A stretch of 64,000 nucleotides of DNA from NCBI RefSeq assembly GCF_047228935.1, contig NZ_JBFEGG010000001.1:1468870-1532869 (forward strand), written 5' to 3'. Below are positions 52,688 to 62,117 of the stretch, one piece after another. The notes beneath the pieces were generated by a model. It searched no databases and was not told where the DNA came from. It saw only the letters and a program-made list of their open reading frames with translations. Origin of the DNA: Ornithinibacillus sp047228935. Its GTDB lineage: Bacteria > Bacillota > Bacilli > Bacillales > Amphibacillaceae. Each line of letters opens with the position of its first letter. The first letter of the stretch is position 1. The position numbers and the translations under genes are program-made.

Positions 52688-53752
52688 TTATTGTTTACGA
52701 ATCATATCGACAGTATTTTGATCGGTAGATTTCACTAGCTTAACTAAAAGCTCCTTTGCTGCTGCATAATCATCCACATGAATAATTGATGCTGCTGTGT
52801 GGATATAGCGTGAACAAATACCAACTACTGCAGATGGTACTCCATTACCGGAAAGATGTACACTTCCAGCATCCGTTCCACCTTGTGAGATAAAATATTG
52901 ATACGGAATATTGTTAGACTCTGCAGTATCCAAGATAAATTCTCTCATTCCACGGTGTGTAATCATGGAACGGTCAAAGATACGTAGTAATGCCCCTTTA
53001 CCTAACTTACCAAACTCACTATCACTACCTGTCATATCATTGGCAGGTGATGCATCAAGTGCATAAAAAATATCAGGATTAATCATATTAGCAGCAACCT
53101 TCGCTCCTCTTAAACCAACTTCTTCTTGGACCGTTGCACCTGAATACAATTCATTTGGTAATGTTTCCCCTTTTAATTCCTTAAGTAATTCAATAGAAAG
53201 TCCACAACCATAACGATTATCCCATGCTTTTGCTAATATCTTTTTATCATTAGCCATTGGTGTAAACGGGCAAATTGGAACGACGGTCTGCCCAGGCTTA
53301 ATTCCAATCTTCTCTGCATCTTCTTTATCGTCAGCACCAATATCAATTAACATATTTTTAATATCCATTGGTTTATTACGTTGTTCTTCCGTTAAATTAT
53401 GTGGAGGAATAGAACTAATAACACCTATTACTGGTCCATTATCTGTCATGATTTGTACACGTTGTGCCAGCAATACTTGACTCCACCAACCACCTAATGT
53501 TTGAAATCGGATAAGGCCTGTTTTGGTAATTTGTGTCACCATAAAACCAACTTCATCCATATGTCCTGCTACCATTACACGTGGACCAGTTCCCTTTCTA
53601 ACACCAAAAACGCCACCAAGATTATCTTGAATTACTTCATCAGAATACTTTTCTAATTCACTCTTCATAAATGCCCGTACGGGATGCTCATTTCCTGGTG
53701 CACCTTGCAACTCGGTCAACGTTTTAAATAATTGTAATGTTTCCTGATTCAT
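52688..53752 (-). CDS. ytoP: M42-family aminopeptidase YtoP
   Basis: The 354-residue metallopeptidase of the M42 (glutamyl/tetrahedral aminopeptidase) family. Metal ligands are in VAGHMDEVGFMV, AWDNRYGCG, TVQEEVGLRGA and YALDASPAND, with a C-terminal His in SRYIHTAASII. The enzymes form dodecameric tetrahedral shells that trim peptides. ATG 53752 follows GGAGGGG. Confidence 0.94.
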   Translation of the reverse strand: MNQETLQLFKTLTELQGAPGNEHPVRAFMKSELEKYSDEVIQDNLGGVFGVRKGTGPRVMVAGHMDEVGFMVTQITKTGLIRFQTLGGWWSQVLLAQRVQIMTDNGPVIGVISSIPPHNLTEEQRNKPMDIKNMLIDIGADDKEDAEKIGIKPGQTVVPICPFTPMANDKKILAKAWDNRYGCGLSIELLKELKGETLPNELYSGATVQEEVGLRGAKVAANMINPDIFYALDASPANDMTGSDSEFGKLGKGALLRIFDRSMITHRGMREFILDTAESNNIPYQYFISQGGTDAGSVHLSGNGVPSAVVGICSRYIHTAASIIHVDDYAAAKELLVKLVKSTDQNTVDMIRKQ

Positions 53753-53918
53753 CTATGTACCCCTCCATCCTTATAACTACCTCTTTAAGTATACCGAAAG
53801 GTCTTGATTGTTTCCACAATTCTTGCATATTGGATTATATTTTCTATTTTATTGCTTTTACGGTATACTAAAAAATAAACTAACAAGTGATAAAAGATTA
53901 ATGCCACGAGGTGAGAAA

Positions 53919-54233
53919 ATGGGTTGGAAGAAAACAATGGTTGCTGCAAGCGTTGGATTTGCAGCTGGATACTTAGCAAAGCAACAATTGGATCAATATC
54001 AAAAGATAACACCTGAAAAAGCATTAAAAAACGCAAAAGAAACTTTCAAAAAACATGGACCAATTAGTGGATCATGGATTTATATGAAGCCAGAAACTAT
54101 TGAAAAAAATGGCTTACATTATAATGCATATCGTGGTGGTGTTACCCGAACTATTGACGGACAAAATAAACAATATGAATTTTATGCAGATACAGAGACC
54201 GGAGCAGTTATTGATGTTGTAGAGTCTATGTAA
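53919..54233 (+). CDS. ytzB: PepSY-like small membrane protein YtzB
   Basis: A 104-residue protein with an N-terminal hydrophobic segment (KKTMVAASVGFAAGYLA) and a PepSY-like domain (TPEKALKNAKETFKKHG, YRGGVTRTIDGQNKQYEFYAD). The ATG at 53919 follows GAGGTGAG; the frame extends upstream to 53808 without support. Position before ytnP matches YtzB. Confidence 0.85.
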   Translation: MGWKKTMVAASVGFAAGYLAKQQLDQYQKITPEKALKNAKETFKKHGPISGSWIYMKPETIEKNGLHYNAYRGGVTRTIDGQNKQYEFYADTETGAVIDVVESM

Positions 54234-54240
54234 TCAAAAT

Positions 54241-54271
54241 AAAAGTAGCCTATATTAACTAGGCTACTTTT
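54241..54271. terminator. Bidirectional terminator between ytzB and ytnP
   Basis: AAAAGTAGCCTA and TAGGCTACTTTT form a 12-bp stem between the convergent genes. Confidence 0.9.
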
Positions 54272-54287
54272 TATTTTTCATTATTTT

Positions 54288-55130
54288 TTAACGTCTTCTT
54301 TCCACAACTTCTATTTCTTCACCTGAAGCATTATACTTAATTGCCCGACGAAAAGCATCATGATAAAACGTATACCATGCTTCTTTCTGATAACCATATT
54401 CCATCCATTTTTCTTTTTGATGGACAGAGGTTACTGGATAATCATCATATGCCATTGCCCAAAGTTTATTTTGATGTGCAGTTGTTGCCATAATATCTGC
54501 CATATGAATAAATGTTTCTTCATTGTCTTCAAATACGATAATGGCATGACCATTACTATGTCCACCAGTATGGATCATCTTTAACCCAGGCACAATCTCC
54601 ATTTCTTCATTGAACGTTTTAACTTGTTCTACAATAGGCTTCCAGTTCATTTCCCAATATGTATTGACAGAGCGGATATTAGGATGTCTCATCTCATCCC
54701 ATTCTATTGTTGAAGTATAAATCGTTGCATTTTTAAATACGGATTCATATCCTTTTGCGGATACCTTCGTTAGCCCGCATGCATGATCAAAATGGAGATG
54801 CGTCATTAGTATTATATCAATATCATCGATTGATAAGTTTAGTTCAGATAAGGAAGCTTCAATAGAGGACTCCTCTGTTACCCCGAAATTTCTTTTTTGT
54901 TTATGTGTTAATTTATTATTGCCTATCCCAGAATCAATTAATATATTGAGGCCATCAAGTTGAATTAAAATGGGATCTGTTCTTAATTCTATTTGATTCT
55001 GATCATTTGCTGGATAATATCTAGTCCATAAGGCTTTCGGAACAACGCCAAACATCGCTCCTCCATCTAAATGATTTACTCCACCATTCAGCCAAGTTAA
55101 AGAAGCACGACCTACTTGTAATGCATCCAT
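54288..55130 (-). CDS. ytnP: Metallo-beta-lactamase-fold lactonase-like hydrolase YtnP
   Basis: A 280-residue hydrolase with the HxHxDH metal motif in MTHLHFDHACGL and further ligands in HTGGHSNGHAI and HMADIMAT. B. subtilis YtnP degrades signalling lactones and inhibits Streptomyces signalling, so a quorum-quenching role is possible. The ATG follows GGGGGAGC. Monocistronic. Confidence 0.9.
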   Translation of the reverse strand: MDALQVGRASLTWLNGGVNHLDGGAMFGVVPKALWTRYYPANDQNQIELRTDPILIQLDGLNILIDSGIGNNKLTHKQKRNFGVTEESSIEASLSELNLSIDDIDIILMTHLHFDHACGLTKVSAKGYESVFKNATIYTSTIEWDEMRHPNIRSVNTYWEMNWKPIVEQVKTFNEEMEIVPGLKMIHTGGHSNGHAIIVFEDNEETFIHMADIMATTAHQNKLWAMAYDDYPVTSVHQKEKWMEYGYQKEAWYTFYHDAFRRAIKYNASGEEIEVVERRR

Positions 55131-55242
55131 TTAATGCTCCCCCTTCATTATCATATAATAATAGTGTATCGAAAGGTATATATTCTTGCAAACGCTATCA
55201 TAGAAATTTAAATTTCGCATTATTTTCCCCCACAAAATAAAA

Positions 55243-55264
55243 AGGAGAGTAACATTACTCTCCT
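55243..55264 (-). terminator. Terminator overlapping the trmB stop codon
   Basis: AGGAGAGTAA and TTACTCTCCT form a perfect stem with a two-base loop. The trmB TAA is inside the left arm, and TTTTTATTTT follows on the minus strand. Confidence 0.85.
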
Positions 55265-55899
55265 CTAAATACTGCTTTACAACGATATATTGGCTGACCT
55301 TTTGCAGAAAACTTCTCCTCATATTCGGTCATAATATTTTCCGGATCGTGATCCTTGTGTAAGTCAAGACTAACCTCATTTAACAGCATGCCATATTCCG
55401 AAAAGCTAACTAAGGAATATTCGAATAGACCTCGGTTATCAGTCTTAAAAATTAACTCCCCTTTAGGACTAAGAGCTGTTTCATACCGCTTTAAGAACGT
55501 ATGAAAAGTTAGCCTTCTTTTTGCATGACGTTTTTTTGGCCATGGATCTGAGAAATTTAAATAAATAGTGGAAACTTCATTTTCCATAAATATCTCATTT
55601 AAATTCTCGGCGTTTTCTTGAATTAATAAGATGTTCTTTTGATCTGAGTCTTGAACTTTCTCTGCTGCAGTTACGATAACACTCTTTGAAAGCTCAATTC
55701 CAATAAAATTAATATCGGGATATTGCCTTGCCATTCCTACGATAAACTGACCTTTACCAGTTCCAACTTCAACATGAATTGGATTATTATTTCCAAATAG
55801 TTCCTGCCATTTACCTCTATGTTCACTTGGACTTGGAATTACTAAATGCGTATTTTCACGCAAAAAGTCGTCTGCCCAAGGTTTATTACGTTGACGCAA
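55255..55899 (-). CDS. trmB: tRNA (guanine-N7)-methyltransferase TrmB
   Basis: The 214-residue enzyme methylates G46 of tRNA. Start MRQRNKPWADDFLREN from a TTG at 55899, seven bases after AGAGGTG, matches the family; the ORF start at 55974 would add unrelated residues and collide with the divergent gene. SAM motif VEVGTGKGQFIVGMA and the catalytic region NFSDPWPKKRHAKRRLT are intact. Confidence 0.95.
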   Translation of the reverse strand: MRQRNKPWADDFLRENTHLVIPSPSEHRGKWQELFGNNNPIHVEVGTGKGQFIVGMARQYPDINFIGIELSKSVIVTAAEKVQDSDQKNILLIQENAENLNEIFMENEVSTIYLNFSDPWPKKRHAKRRLTFHTFLKRYETALSPKGELIFKTDNRGLFEYSLVSFSEYGMLLNEVSLDLHKDHDPENIMTEYEEKFSAKGQPIYRCKAVFRGE

Positions 55900-55974
55900 T
55901 ATCGGACACCTCTTTCTATCGCTCGTACATATTTTTAATGAATTATCGAATACTATTCCATGAGGTGAAGTCAC

Positions 55975-56262
55975 ATGTCATTGACCGTAAATCATCAACT
56001 CGAATTGCTACTAGACATTTTAGATGAACAACAAACAGAATGTTGTGCTCAAGTTTCGGAATATCAACAAATTAAACGACTTGTTAAATCGATGATGGCT
56101 AAAAACGCAATAACTAATGAACAGCTCTTACAGCTTTTACCTGAAATCTATAATTATGGTAGACAAGGTGAAAGCGTTCAAAATCAAGAAGAGCATATCG
56201 TAACCAATAAAGAAAATCTTAATAATTGGATAAGTGCAATTGAACAAACTAATTTACAATAA
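55975..56262 (+). CDS. ytzH: YtzH-like small protein
   Basis: A 95-residue helical, Gln/Glu-rich cytoplasmic protein (LTVNHQLELLLDILDEQQTE) of the YtzH family, function unknown. The ATG at 55975 follows GAGGTGAAG. Its 3' end overlaps the end of the convergent ytmP gene by nine bases, so antisense interference between the two transcripts is possible. Confidence 0.88.
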   Translation: MSLTVNHQLELLLDILDEQQTECCAQVSEYQQIKRLVKSMMAKNAITNEQLLQLLPEIYNYGRQGESVQNQEEHIVTNKENLNNWISAIEQTNLQ

Positions 56263-57063
56263 TCTCATTTGGAAATTTAATTCCTTTAATAATAAAAGAC
56301 GTTCTTCATATTTATCATGTTCATTACGCTCATAATGAAAAGCGAAAAAGGATAAACAGTCAACAATTAAATACCAATACATTCTGATAAGGAACGCGTT
56401 ATCAAGTTCGATTCCATATTGATTCAACCAATCTTTCCAGTTCTCTTTTGGAATGTAAGAATTTAATACCTTACCATAATCTAATATTGGGTCTGCAATC
56501 ATCGCATTATCCCAATCTATTAGATATAATTGCCCATCATCTGTTAAAAGTATATTATGATGATTCATATCTCCATGACAAACTGTTAAGTTTTCTTGTC
56601 TAGCAACCGGTAAATAGTTATTTAAATACGTCAATGCGTCCTTTACTTCTATGGAAGCATTGTCTATTTGATTACGTTTTAATCGCTTTTCAATAGAAAC
56701 AATATAGTCATCAGCCGTGATTGGTTTCTTTCCTAACCTTAGTAACATATGCAATAACTCAGTGGAATGGTGAATTTTATAAAGAAGATCAGCTACACGT
56801 TGATGCTGCATTTCAGCTGGTCTTAATTCCCTTCCCTCCAACCATTTCTGTGCGGTAACAACATCTCCATTGTTCAGTCGTTTCGTCCAAACTAACTTAG
56901 GTACAATACCTTCAGCTGATAAAACAGCTAAAAATGGGGATGAGTTTCGTTTAAGAAAAAGTTGCTTCGTATCTTTCTTGGCAAAATACGCCTCCCCAGT
57001 TAGTCCACCAGCAGGCGTTATTTCCCATTCTTCACCTAATACCTTCTTAAACCATTCCATCAT
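56254..57063 (-). CDS. ytmP: Aminoglycoside phosphotransferase-fold kinase YtmP
   Basis: A 269-residue choline/aminoglycoside kinase-like protein. The catalytic loop is VCHGDMNHHNILL and the metal motif LIDWDNAMIADP. The nucleotide-binding N-lobe is compact (AYFAKKDTKQLFLKRNSS). Substrate unknown; a small metabolite kinase such as for thiamine or choline is possible from fold alone. ATG 57063 or the adjacent ATG. Confidence 0.9.
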   Translation of the reverse strand: MMEWFKKVLGEEWEITPAGGLTGEAYFAKKDTKQLFLKRNSSPFLAVLSAEGIVPKLVWTKRLNNGDVVTAQKWLEGRELRPAEMQHQRVADLLYKIHHSTELLHMLLRLGKKPITADDYIVSIEKRLKRNQIDNASIEVKDALTYLNNYLPVARQENLTVCHGDMNHHNILLTDDGQLYLIDWDNAMIADPILDYGKVLNSYIPKENWKDWLNQYGIELDNAFLIRMYWYLIVDCLSFFAFHYERNEHDKYEERLLLLKELNFQMRLL

Positions 57064-57160
57064 GCATTCCCCATATCACCAAATAAATTAACGTAAAATT
57101 ACAGACATGTTAATAGAGTATCGAATTCTCTCATTCTTTTCAAGATGTCTACCCAAATTA

Positions 57161-58084
57161 TTATGAAAAATTTGACCCCATTATTTGGATAGTTTGTTTA
57201 TCCTTAGCAATTAAACAAGAATTGGTAAAAGCAGTTTGTCCATCAACTTGGTAATAAATGGGGTTACTAATGTGAATAGATAACTCTTCTACATGATATA
57301 AATCTACTTCTTTAAAATCAATATGCTTACCAGTGAATACCGTAATAAATAATCCTAACACTTTCCATTTTGATATGCCATGTATAATCAGTACGGGTAT
57401 GATATTGGGCTGTATTTTAGCAGTAGGAATGATTTTCATTCCGCCACCGTAATATTGATGATTTGCAATTGTAACCATCCAACAATCTGTGAGTAACTTC
57501 TTCTCGCCATCAAGTTCAACTTCCGCGACAAATGGTTTAAAATAAATTAATACTTGTATAAGTGCTATTACATAAGTTAATGTGCCTAGACGGAGTTTAT
57601 TTAATAAATTCTTATATTTTGATAGATTGGCCTTTTTGGCAATTTCAGCATCAAACCCGAATCCAATACTATTTATAAAATAACGTTCTTCTTTGTCCTT
57701 TATGAAATGACCTTTCCAATAGATTAATGGACTCTCATCGTTTACTATTCTTTTTAAAATTTCTATTGGCGAGCCCATAATCTTTGTACCTCGTCCAAAA
57801 TCATTGCCAGAACCACCTGGAATAAAACTAATTGGTATTTTAACATCTCTTAACCCATTTAATACTTCATGTACCGTTCCATCCCCACCAACTATAACGA
57901 TGCATTTAATATCCCGGGCATTTCCAGCAGTTATCTCGTTAGCAAGTTTTTCTGCATGACCAGGATATTCTGTATAGTAATACTTTGTTTCTAGTTGTTG
58001 GTATAGAGTACTTTTTACTAATTTTTGAAATACCTTTAAGCCTCGTCCATTCCCTGATACTGGATTTACAATAAAAATGTACAT
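57161..58084 (-). CDS. ytlR: Diacylglycerol/sphingosine kinase-family lipid kinase YtlR
   Basis: A 307-residue DAGK-catalytic-domain protein. Motifs: FIVNPVSGNGRG, VIVGGDGTVHEVLNGL, PGGSGNDFGRG and the C-terminal YYQVDGQ. It phosphorylates a lipid or lipid-like alcohol. The ATG at 58084 follows GAGG at nine bases; an upstream in-frame start (58120) would overlap the preceding gene. Last gene of the ytgP-ytlR block. Confidence 0.9.
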   Translation of the reverse strand: MYIFIVNPVSGNGRGLKVFQKLVKSTLYQQLETKYYYTEYPGHAEKLANEITAGNARDIKCIVIVGGDGTVHEVLNGLRDVKIPISFIPGGSGNDFGRGTKIMGSPIEILKRIVNDESPLIYWKGHFIKDKEERYFINSIGFGFDAEIAKKANLSKYKNLLNKLRLGTLTYVIALIQVLIYFKPFVAEVELDGEKKLLTDCWMVTIANHQYYGGGMKIIPTAKIQPNIIPVLIIHGISKWKVLGLFITVFTGKHIDFKEVDLYHVEELSIHISNPIYYQVDGQTAFTNSCLIAKDKQTIQIMGSNFS

Positions 58085-58088
58085 AGCT

Positions 58089-59000
58089 TCATTCCTCATC
58101 TTCCAAGATAATCCCATCAAAATCTTCTTCCCAATCAGGACGCTTTACATAGGAAGATTGGCAATGTTTTAACAAAGCTTCCGCTGCTTTTAATTGATTA
58201 TTTTTTAGGGGAGAGATGAGTGAACGTTTTTCTTGAAACCAATCATCATATTCATGTTTCCCTATTATTCTAGTGTTATAAGGTTCTGATAGAAAATTAA
58301 TAATATTTGTGCGAGAAAGTACTACCTTCTGAATCGGAAACGTGATGTTATATTTATCTAAAATTCCTCTAACTATTTTCTCCGTTCTCTTCAAAGCAAA
58401 TACAGGACTTAATCGTTTCGTTTTCTTATTGCCATTTTCAAATACCCAGCTTCGATCGTCTGACGCCATGATCACCGCATCTTGTTCCTCTTCTAAACAA
58501 TAGATAATTTCAATACCTAATGGGTTAATTAAAATTAGCTCACCTTCGATTGGAGCATTACGAATTTCAAATATTGGATAATACATTAATAAGTACGTAT
58601 CAGGAAATCTCTTTAAGAAATACTGAAGTAGTTCTTCTTTATAAAATTTAGAATCTACAAAAGAAACACTTGATAAAGTTGAGGTAGCCCATTTAAATTG
58701 AAATGGGATAATATGCTCTAAAAAATAGTGCTTTAATTCTTCTTCAGTACGAGGAATCGTTTCCTTTTCTTTATCTTCTATTGTATATTCATGACTCTTT
58801 TTCTTCTGAAATAAATTCCATTTTGATTTTTTCAGTTCCTCTTCTTCAGGTTGATCTGGTATAAGAAGTTCATCATTACTCCATAAATAATGGATTTTCT
58901 TCCAATTATCTTGTTTATATCGGATAAATTGACTAGGATACCGATAAATATCCCATTCATAACGAGTTATATAATTTTGAAGTTTAATTAATTGGGCCAA
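58089..59000 (-). CDS. ytlQ: YtlQ-like protein
   Basis: A 303-residue soluble protein in the position of B. subtilis ytlQ, between thpR and ytlR. Segments of note are ITRYEWDIYRYPSQFIRYK, GELILINPLGIEIIYCLEEE and SRTNIINFL. It has a nuclease-like (NERD-type) look in the middle, but I cannot confirm the family. The start is a TTG at 59000 after AGGGGG. Confidence 0.8.
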   Translation of the reverse strand: MAQLIKLQNYITRYEWDIYRYPSQFIRYKQDNWKKIHYLWSNDELLIPDQPEEEELKKSKWNLFQKKKSHEYTIEDKEKETIPRTEEELKHYFLEHIIPFQFKWATSTLSSVSFVDSKFYKEELLQYFLKRFPDTYLLMYYPIFEIRNAPIEGELILINPLGIEIIYCLEEEQDAVIMASDDRSWVFENGNKKTKRLSPVFALKRTEKIVRGILDKYNITFPIQKVVLSRTNIINFLSEPYNTRIIGKHEYDDWFQEKRSLISPLKNNQLKAAEALLKHCQSSYVKRPDWEEDFDGIILEDEE

Positions 59001-59004
59001 TGGA

Positions 59005-59571
59005 TTACCCCCTTTTTAACCGATATGTTTCTACTCTTTCATATTTCGGTAATTTAGAAGGAAAAATTTGATACAGAACAAATTCTTCCACATTGATGTG
59101 AAATGTCTCAAATGTATAGTCTTCTTTTATTTCATTTAGAATAACTACTTGGTCTTTATTACCAGTCCATTTTTTTGCTAATGTAATATGAGGTCGGTAT
59201 GGTCTATTCTCTTTAGCAAAACCTGATTGAGTCGCTGTTACTTCTATTTTTTTATACAGTTCCTCTAAAATTTCCGTTTTATCTACACCTGCCCAAAGTA
59301 CACGGGGACTATCATGCTTTCCAAAAGTACCTATAGACCCCACGTTTAAAGGAAAATCCGTATGTGTAATATTAGTTAATCCTTTCTGTAGCTGAGATAA
59401 TTGTTCTTCTTCTACAGCTCCTAAAAATTTCAATGTAATATGCAAATCATCTTGATGTGGCCATATTTTATAAGAAAGCTTTTGCATTAAATCATCTTGC
59501 CAAGTAGCAAATATTGCTTTTAAATCATCTGGTACAGGAATTGCGATAAAATAATGTGGACTTTGTCCCAT
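59005..59571 (-). CDS. thpR: RNA 2',3'-cyclic phosphodiesterase ThpR
   Basis: A 188-residue 2H phosphoesterase. Both HxTL motifs are present (HITLKFLG and HITLAKKW), with the start MGQSPHYFIAIPVPDDL. It opens 2',3'-cyclic RNA ends. ATG 59571 follows GTGAGGGA. Part of the leftward ytgP-rluB-thpR-ytlQ-ytlR block with 4-16 base gaps. Confidence 0.94.
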   Translation of the reverse strand: MGQSPHYFIAIPVPDDLKAIFATWQDDLMQKLSYKIWPHQDDLHITLKFLGAVEEEQLSQLQKGLTNITHTDFPLNVGSIGTFGKHDSPRVLWAGVDKTEILEELYKKIEVTATQSGFAKENRPYRPHITLAKKWTGNKDQVVILNEIKEDYTFETFHINVEEFVLYQIFPSKLPKYERVETYRLKRG

Positions 59572-59581
59572 AGTTTATCCC

Positions 59582-60295
59582 TCACTTCATTGATTGGCAA
59601 TAAGAAAGCTCTTTATCGTTTAACTCACGAAAATCTCCTAATTTTAAAGTGTTATCAAGTTTTAACTCTCCCATGCTTAATCGCTTTAAATAGACAACCT
59701 TTTTCCCGACTGCTTCAAACATACGCTTTACTTGATGAAATTTTCCTTCAGTAATGACAACTTCAATTTCAGAAAGTTCTCCAGAGCTAATAATACTTAG
59801 TTTAGCTGGTTTCGTTTGATATCCATCTTCTAATATAACACCTTCTAGAAAAGCCTCAATATCCTCATCTGTTACCGTTCCCGAAATTTTAGCATAATAT
59901 GTTTTTCCTACATCTTTCTTAGGCGAGAGTAGTTGATGAGCAAGCTTTCCATCATTCGTTAATAACAAGAGCCCTTCTGTATCTTTATCTAATCTCCCAA
60001 CAGGAAATGGTCGATAATGCTGCACACTTGGTGGCAATAAATCGATTACAGTCTTATCATACAAGTCCTCGGTTGCAGAAATAACACCTGGAGGTTTATT
60101 CATCATTAAGTATATAAACGGTTTGTACTTAACAACTTGCTCATCTACTTTCACTAAGTCACTAGTAGTATCAATCTTCATTCCACTATCTTTAATAAGA
60201 TAATCATTAACGGTAACTCGTTTCTTTTTAATTAATTCTTTTACGTCTTTACGGGAACCATATCCCATATTAGCAAGTAATTTATCTAATCTCAT
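59582..60295 (-). CDS. ytzG: 16S/23S rRNA pseudouridine synthase, RsuA/RluB family
   Basis: The 237-residue enzyme has an N-terminal S4 domain (MRLDKLLANMGYGSRKDVK) and a catalytic domain with the RLDKDTEGLLLLTNDG motif including the catalytic Asp. Final motif EGKFHQVKRMFEAVGKKV. It isomerises a uridine in rRNA. It lies 16 bases after ytgP. Confidence 0.94.
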   Translation of the reverse strand: MRLDKLLANMGYGSRKDVKELIKKKRVTVNDYLIKDSGMKIDTTSDLVKVDEQVVKYKPFIYLMMNKPPGVISATEDLYDKTVIDLLPPSVQHYRPFPVGRLDKDTEGLLLLTNDGKLAHQLLSPKKDVGKTYYAKISGTVTDEDIEAFLEGVILEDGYQTKPAKLSIISSGELSEIEVVITEGKFHQVKRMFEAVGKKVVYLKRLSMGELKLDNTLKLGDFRELNDKELSYCQSMK

Positions 60296-60311
60296 TTAAA
60301 CACCTCAGTGT

Positions 60312-61937
60312 CTACCTAAATATTTTCCTTAGTACACGTACTCTCTCTCCAAATACTCTTTCTAATAAGGTTGATTTATATGCGAACCACAAATACACAT
60401 ATCCCCCAAAGACCACACCAATTATTAACATAAACATTAAACCAAGCCTTGTTTCTTCATATGGGAAGATCGCCCCAACTATTAATTTTAAAATGAAAAT
60501 TACAATTCCCATAATAACTACAAAAATTCCTACTAATATACTTCGCTTTATTATTTGTTTTAACGGAAAATCAATTGATTTCTTAATTCGGATTAAGTTG
60601 AGCACCACAGCTATACCTAACCCAATTGCCGTTGCAAAAATCGAACCCTTTGCACTAAACATATGGATAAATAGAATATTAAAAAGAACTTTAAATAAAA
60701 TTCCTGCGCATAGATTGATTACAGCATGATTTTGTTGATTTATTCCTTGTAATATGGAGGATGTAACCGTTAAAATCGCAAATAATATACCAACAGGAGC
60801 ATACCAGCCCAGTAATGAACCTGTTCGCTCTAGCGTTTCCAACCCTCCATACAATGTACCGTAAGCTTCTTTAGAGAGTATTGTTAAACCAAGTGATGCG
60901 GGGATAACTAATACTATAATAATTTGTAATGCCTGATTAATTTGGTTATGCAGTAACGGCTTTTGACCTTGACTAAACACAGAAGTTATTGCCGGCATAA
61001 TCGCTAACGATAAACCAGTTGCAATTGTAACTGGTATAATAACAAGCTTATGACTTAGTGAATAAATAGAACCGAATAACGCATCTGAAACGGCACCCTC
61101 ACCAATTGCCACCATTCCCCTATTGAAAGTAAGTGTGTCTACAAGCTGAAAAACAGGTATAGCAATTGATACGATAACAAAAGGGCCAGCATAGCGGAAT
61201 AATTCCGCAATCAGCTTTTTCTTAGGAATATTATGAGCAGTCTTTTGTTCGGCTATTTTCTGGTCAATATACGGCTTTCTTTTTTTCCAATATATTAATA
61301 ATACTGCGTAAGAAACCATTGCACCTATAAACGCAGCAAAAGTCGCATAGCCTACTGCGGTTGTAACTGTCCCATTAAAGACATAAATAATTAAAAAAGC
61401 AGCAACCAATAAGAATATGATTCGCGCAATCTGTTCAATAACTTGGGAAACTGCTGTTGGCCCCATTGATTGATTTCCCTGGAAAAATCCACGCATAATA
61501 CTCATGGAAGGTGTAATAATTAATGCAAAGCTAACCATACGGATAACCATCGTTACATCTTCTACACTATTCTGTAATTCTTTTTCATCGGTAATTATTT
61601 GTTGGGCAATCAATTCAGCACTAAAAAATAAACCTAAAAAGGTAATAATCCCGGTTAGTGCCATCATAAAAATCCCGGTTTTAAACATTTGCATGCCAGT
61701 ATAATAATCACCAAATGAATTATATTTGGATACAAACTTTGATACGGCTAAAGGAATACCTACCGTAGCAATTGTAATTAATATACTGTATGGTATATAG
61801 GCATAATTATACAATGCGACACCCTCTGGGCCTACCATTGCATTAAAGGGTATAATATATATCATCCCTAAAAACTTCGATAAAAAAGACGCCCCCGTTA
61901 ATAGGAAAGCACCTCTTACAATTGATGACTTCGACAT
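60312..61937 (-). CDS. ytgP: Polysaccharide/lipid flippase-type exporter YtgP (MATE/MVF superfamily)
   Basis: A 541-residue membrane protein with about 14 helices, starting KSSIVRGAFLLTGASFLSKFLG, the SpoVB/YtgP/MurJ family pattern. B. subtilis YtgP is a lipid II flippase (MurJ). FFQGNQSMGPTAVSQVIEQ is a conserved loop. It heads the leftward operon ending in ytlR. ATG follows CAGGTGA. Confidence 0.94.
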   Translation of the reverse strand: MSKSSIVRGAFLLTGASFLSKFLGMIYIIPFNAMVGPEGVALYNYAYIPYSILITIATVGIPLAVSKFVSKYNSFGDYYTGMQMFKTGIFMMALTGIITFLGLFFSAELIAQQIITDEKELQNSVEDVTMVIRMVSFALIITPSMSIMRGFFQGNQSMGPTAVSQVIEQIARIIFLLVAAFLIIYVFNGTVTTAVGYATFAAFIGAMVSYAVLLIYWKKRKPYIDQKIAEQKTAHNIPKKKLIAELFRYAGPFVIVSIAIPVFQLVDTLTFNRGMVAIGEGAVSDALFGSIYSLSHKLVIIPVTIATGLSLAIMPAITSVFSQGQKPLLHNQINQALQIIIVLVIPASLGLTILSKEAYGTLYGGLETLERTGSLLGWYAPVGILFAILTVTSSILQGINQQNHAVINLCAGILFKVLFNILFIHMFSAKGSIFATAIGLGIAVVLNLIRIKKSIDFPLKQIIKRSILVGIFVVIMGIVIFILKLIVGAIFPYEETRLGLMFMLIIGVVFGGYVYLWFAYKSTLLERVFGERVRVLRKIFR

Positions 61938-62117
61938 TTTTTCACCTGCATTTAATTTAAAATATTACATTAAGCCTATTTTATCATACTAGCGGTTCAA
62001 TGGATAACGTTAGCTTACAATTCTATACAATTCGATATGTACATAATTTTTTTGGCTCAAAATTGAGTACCGTTACTTAGAAATGATAAAATATACTGAT
62101 GAAAGGAATGAATCGCA

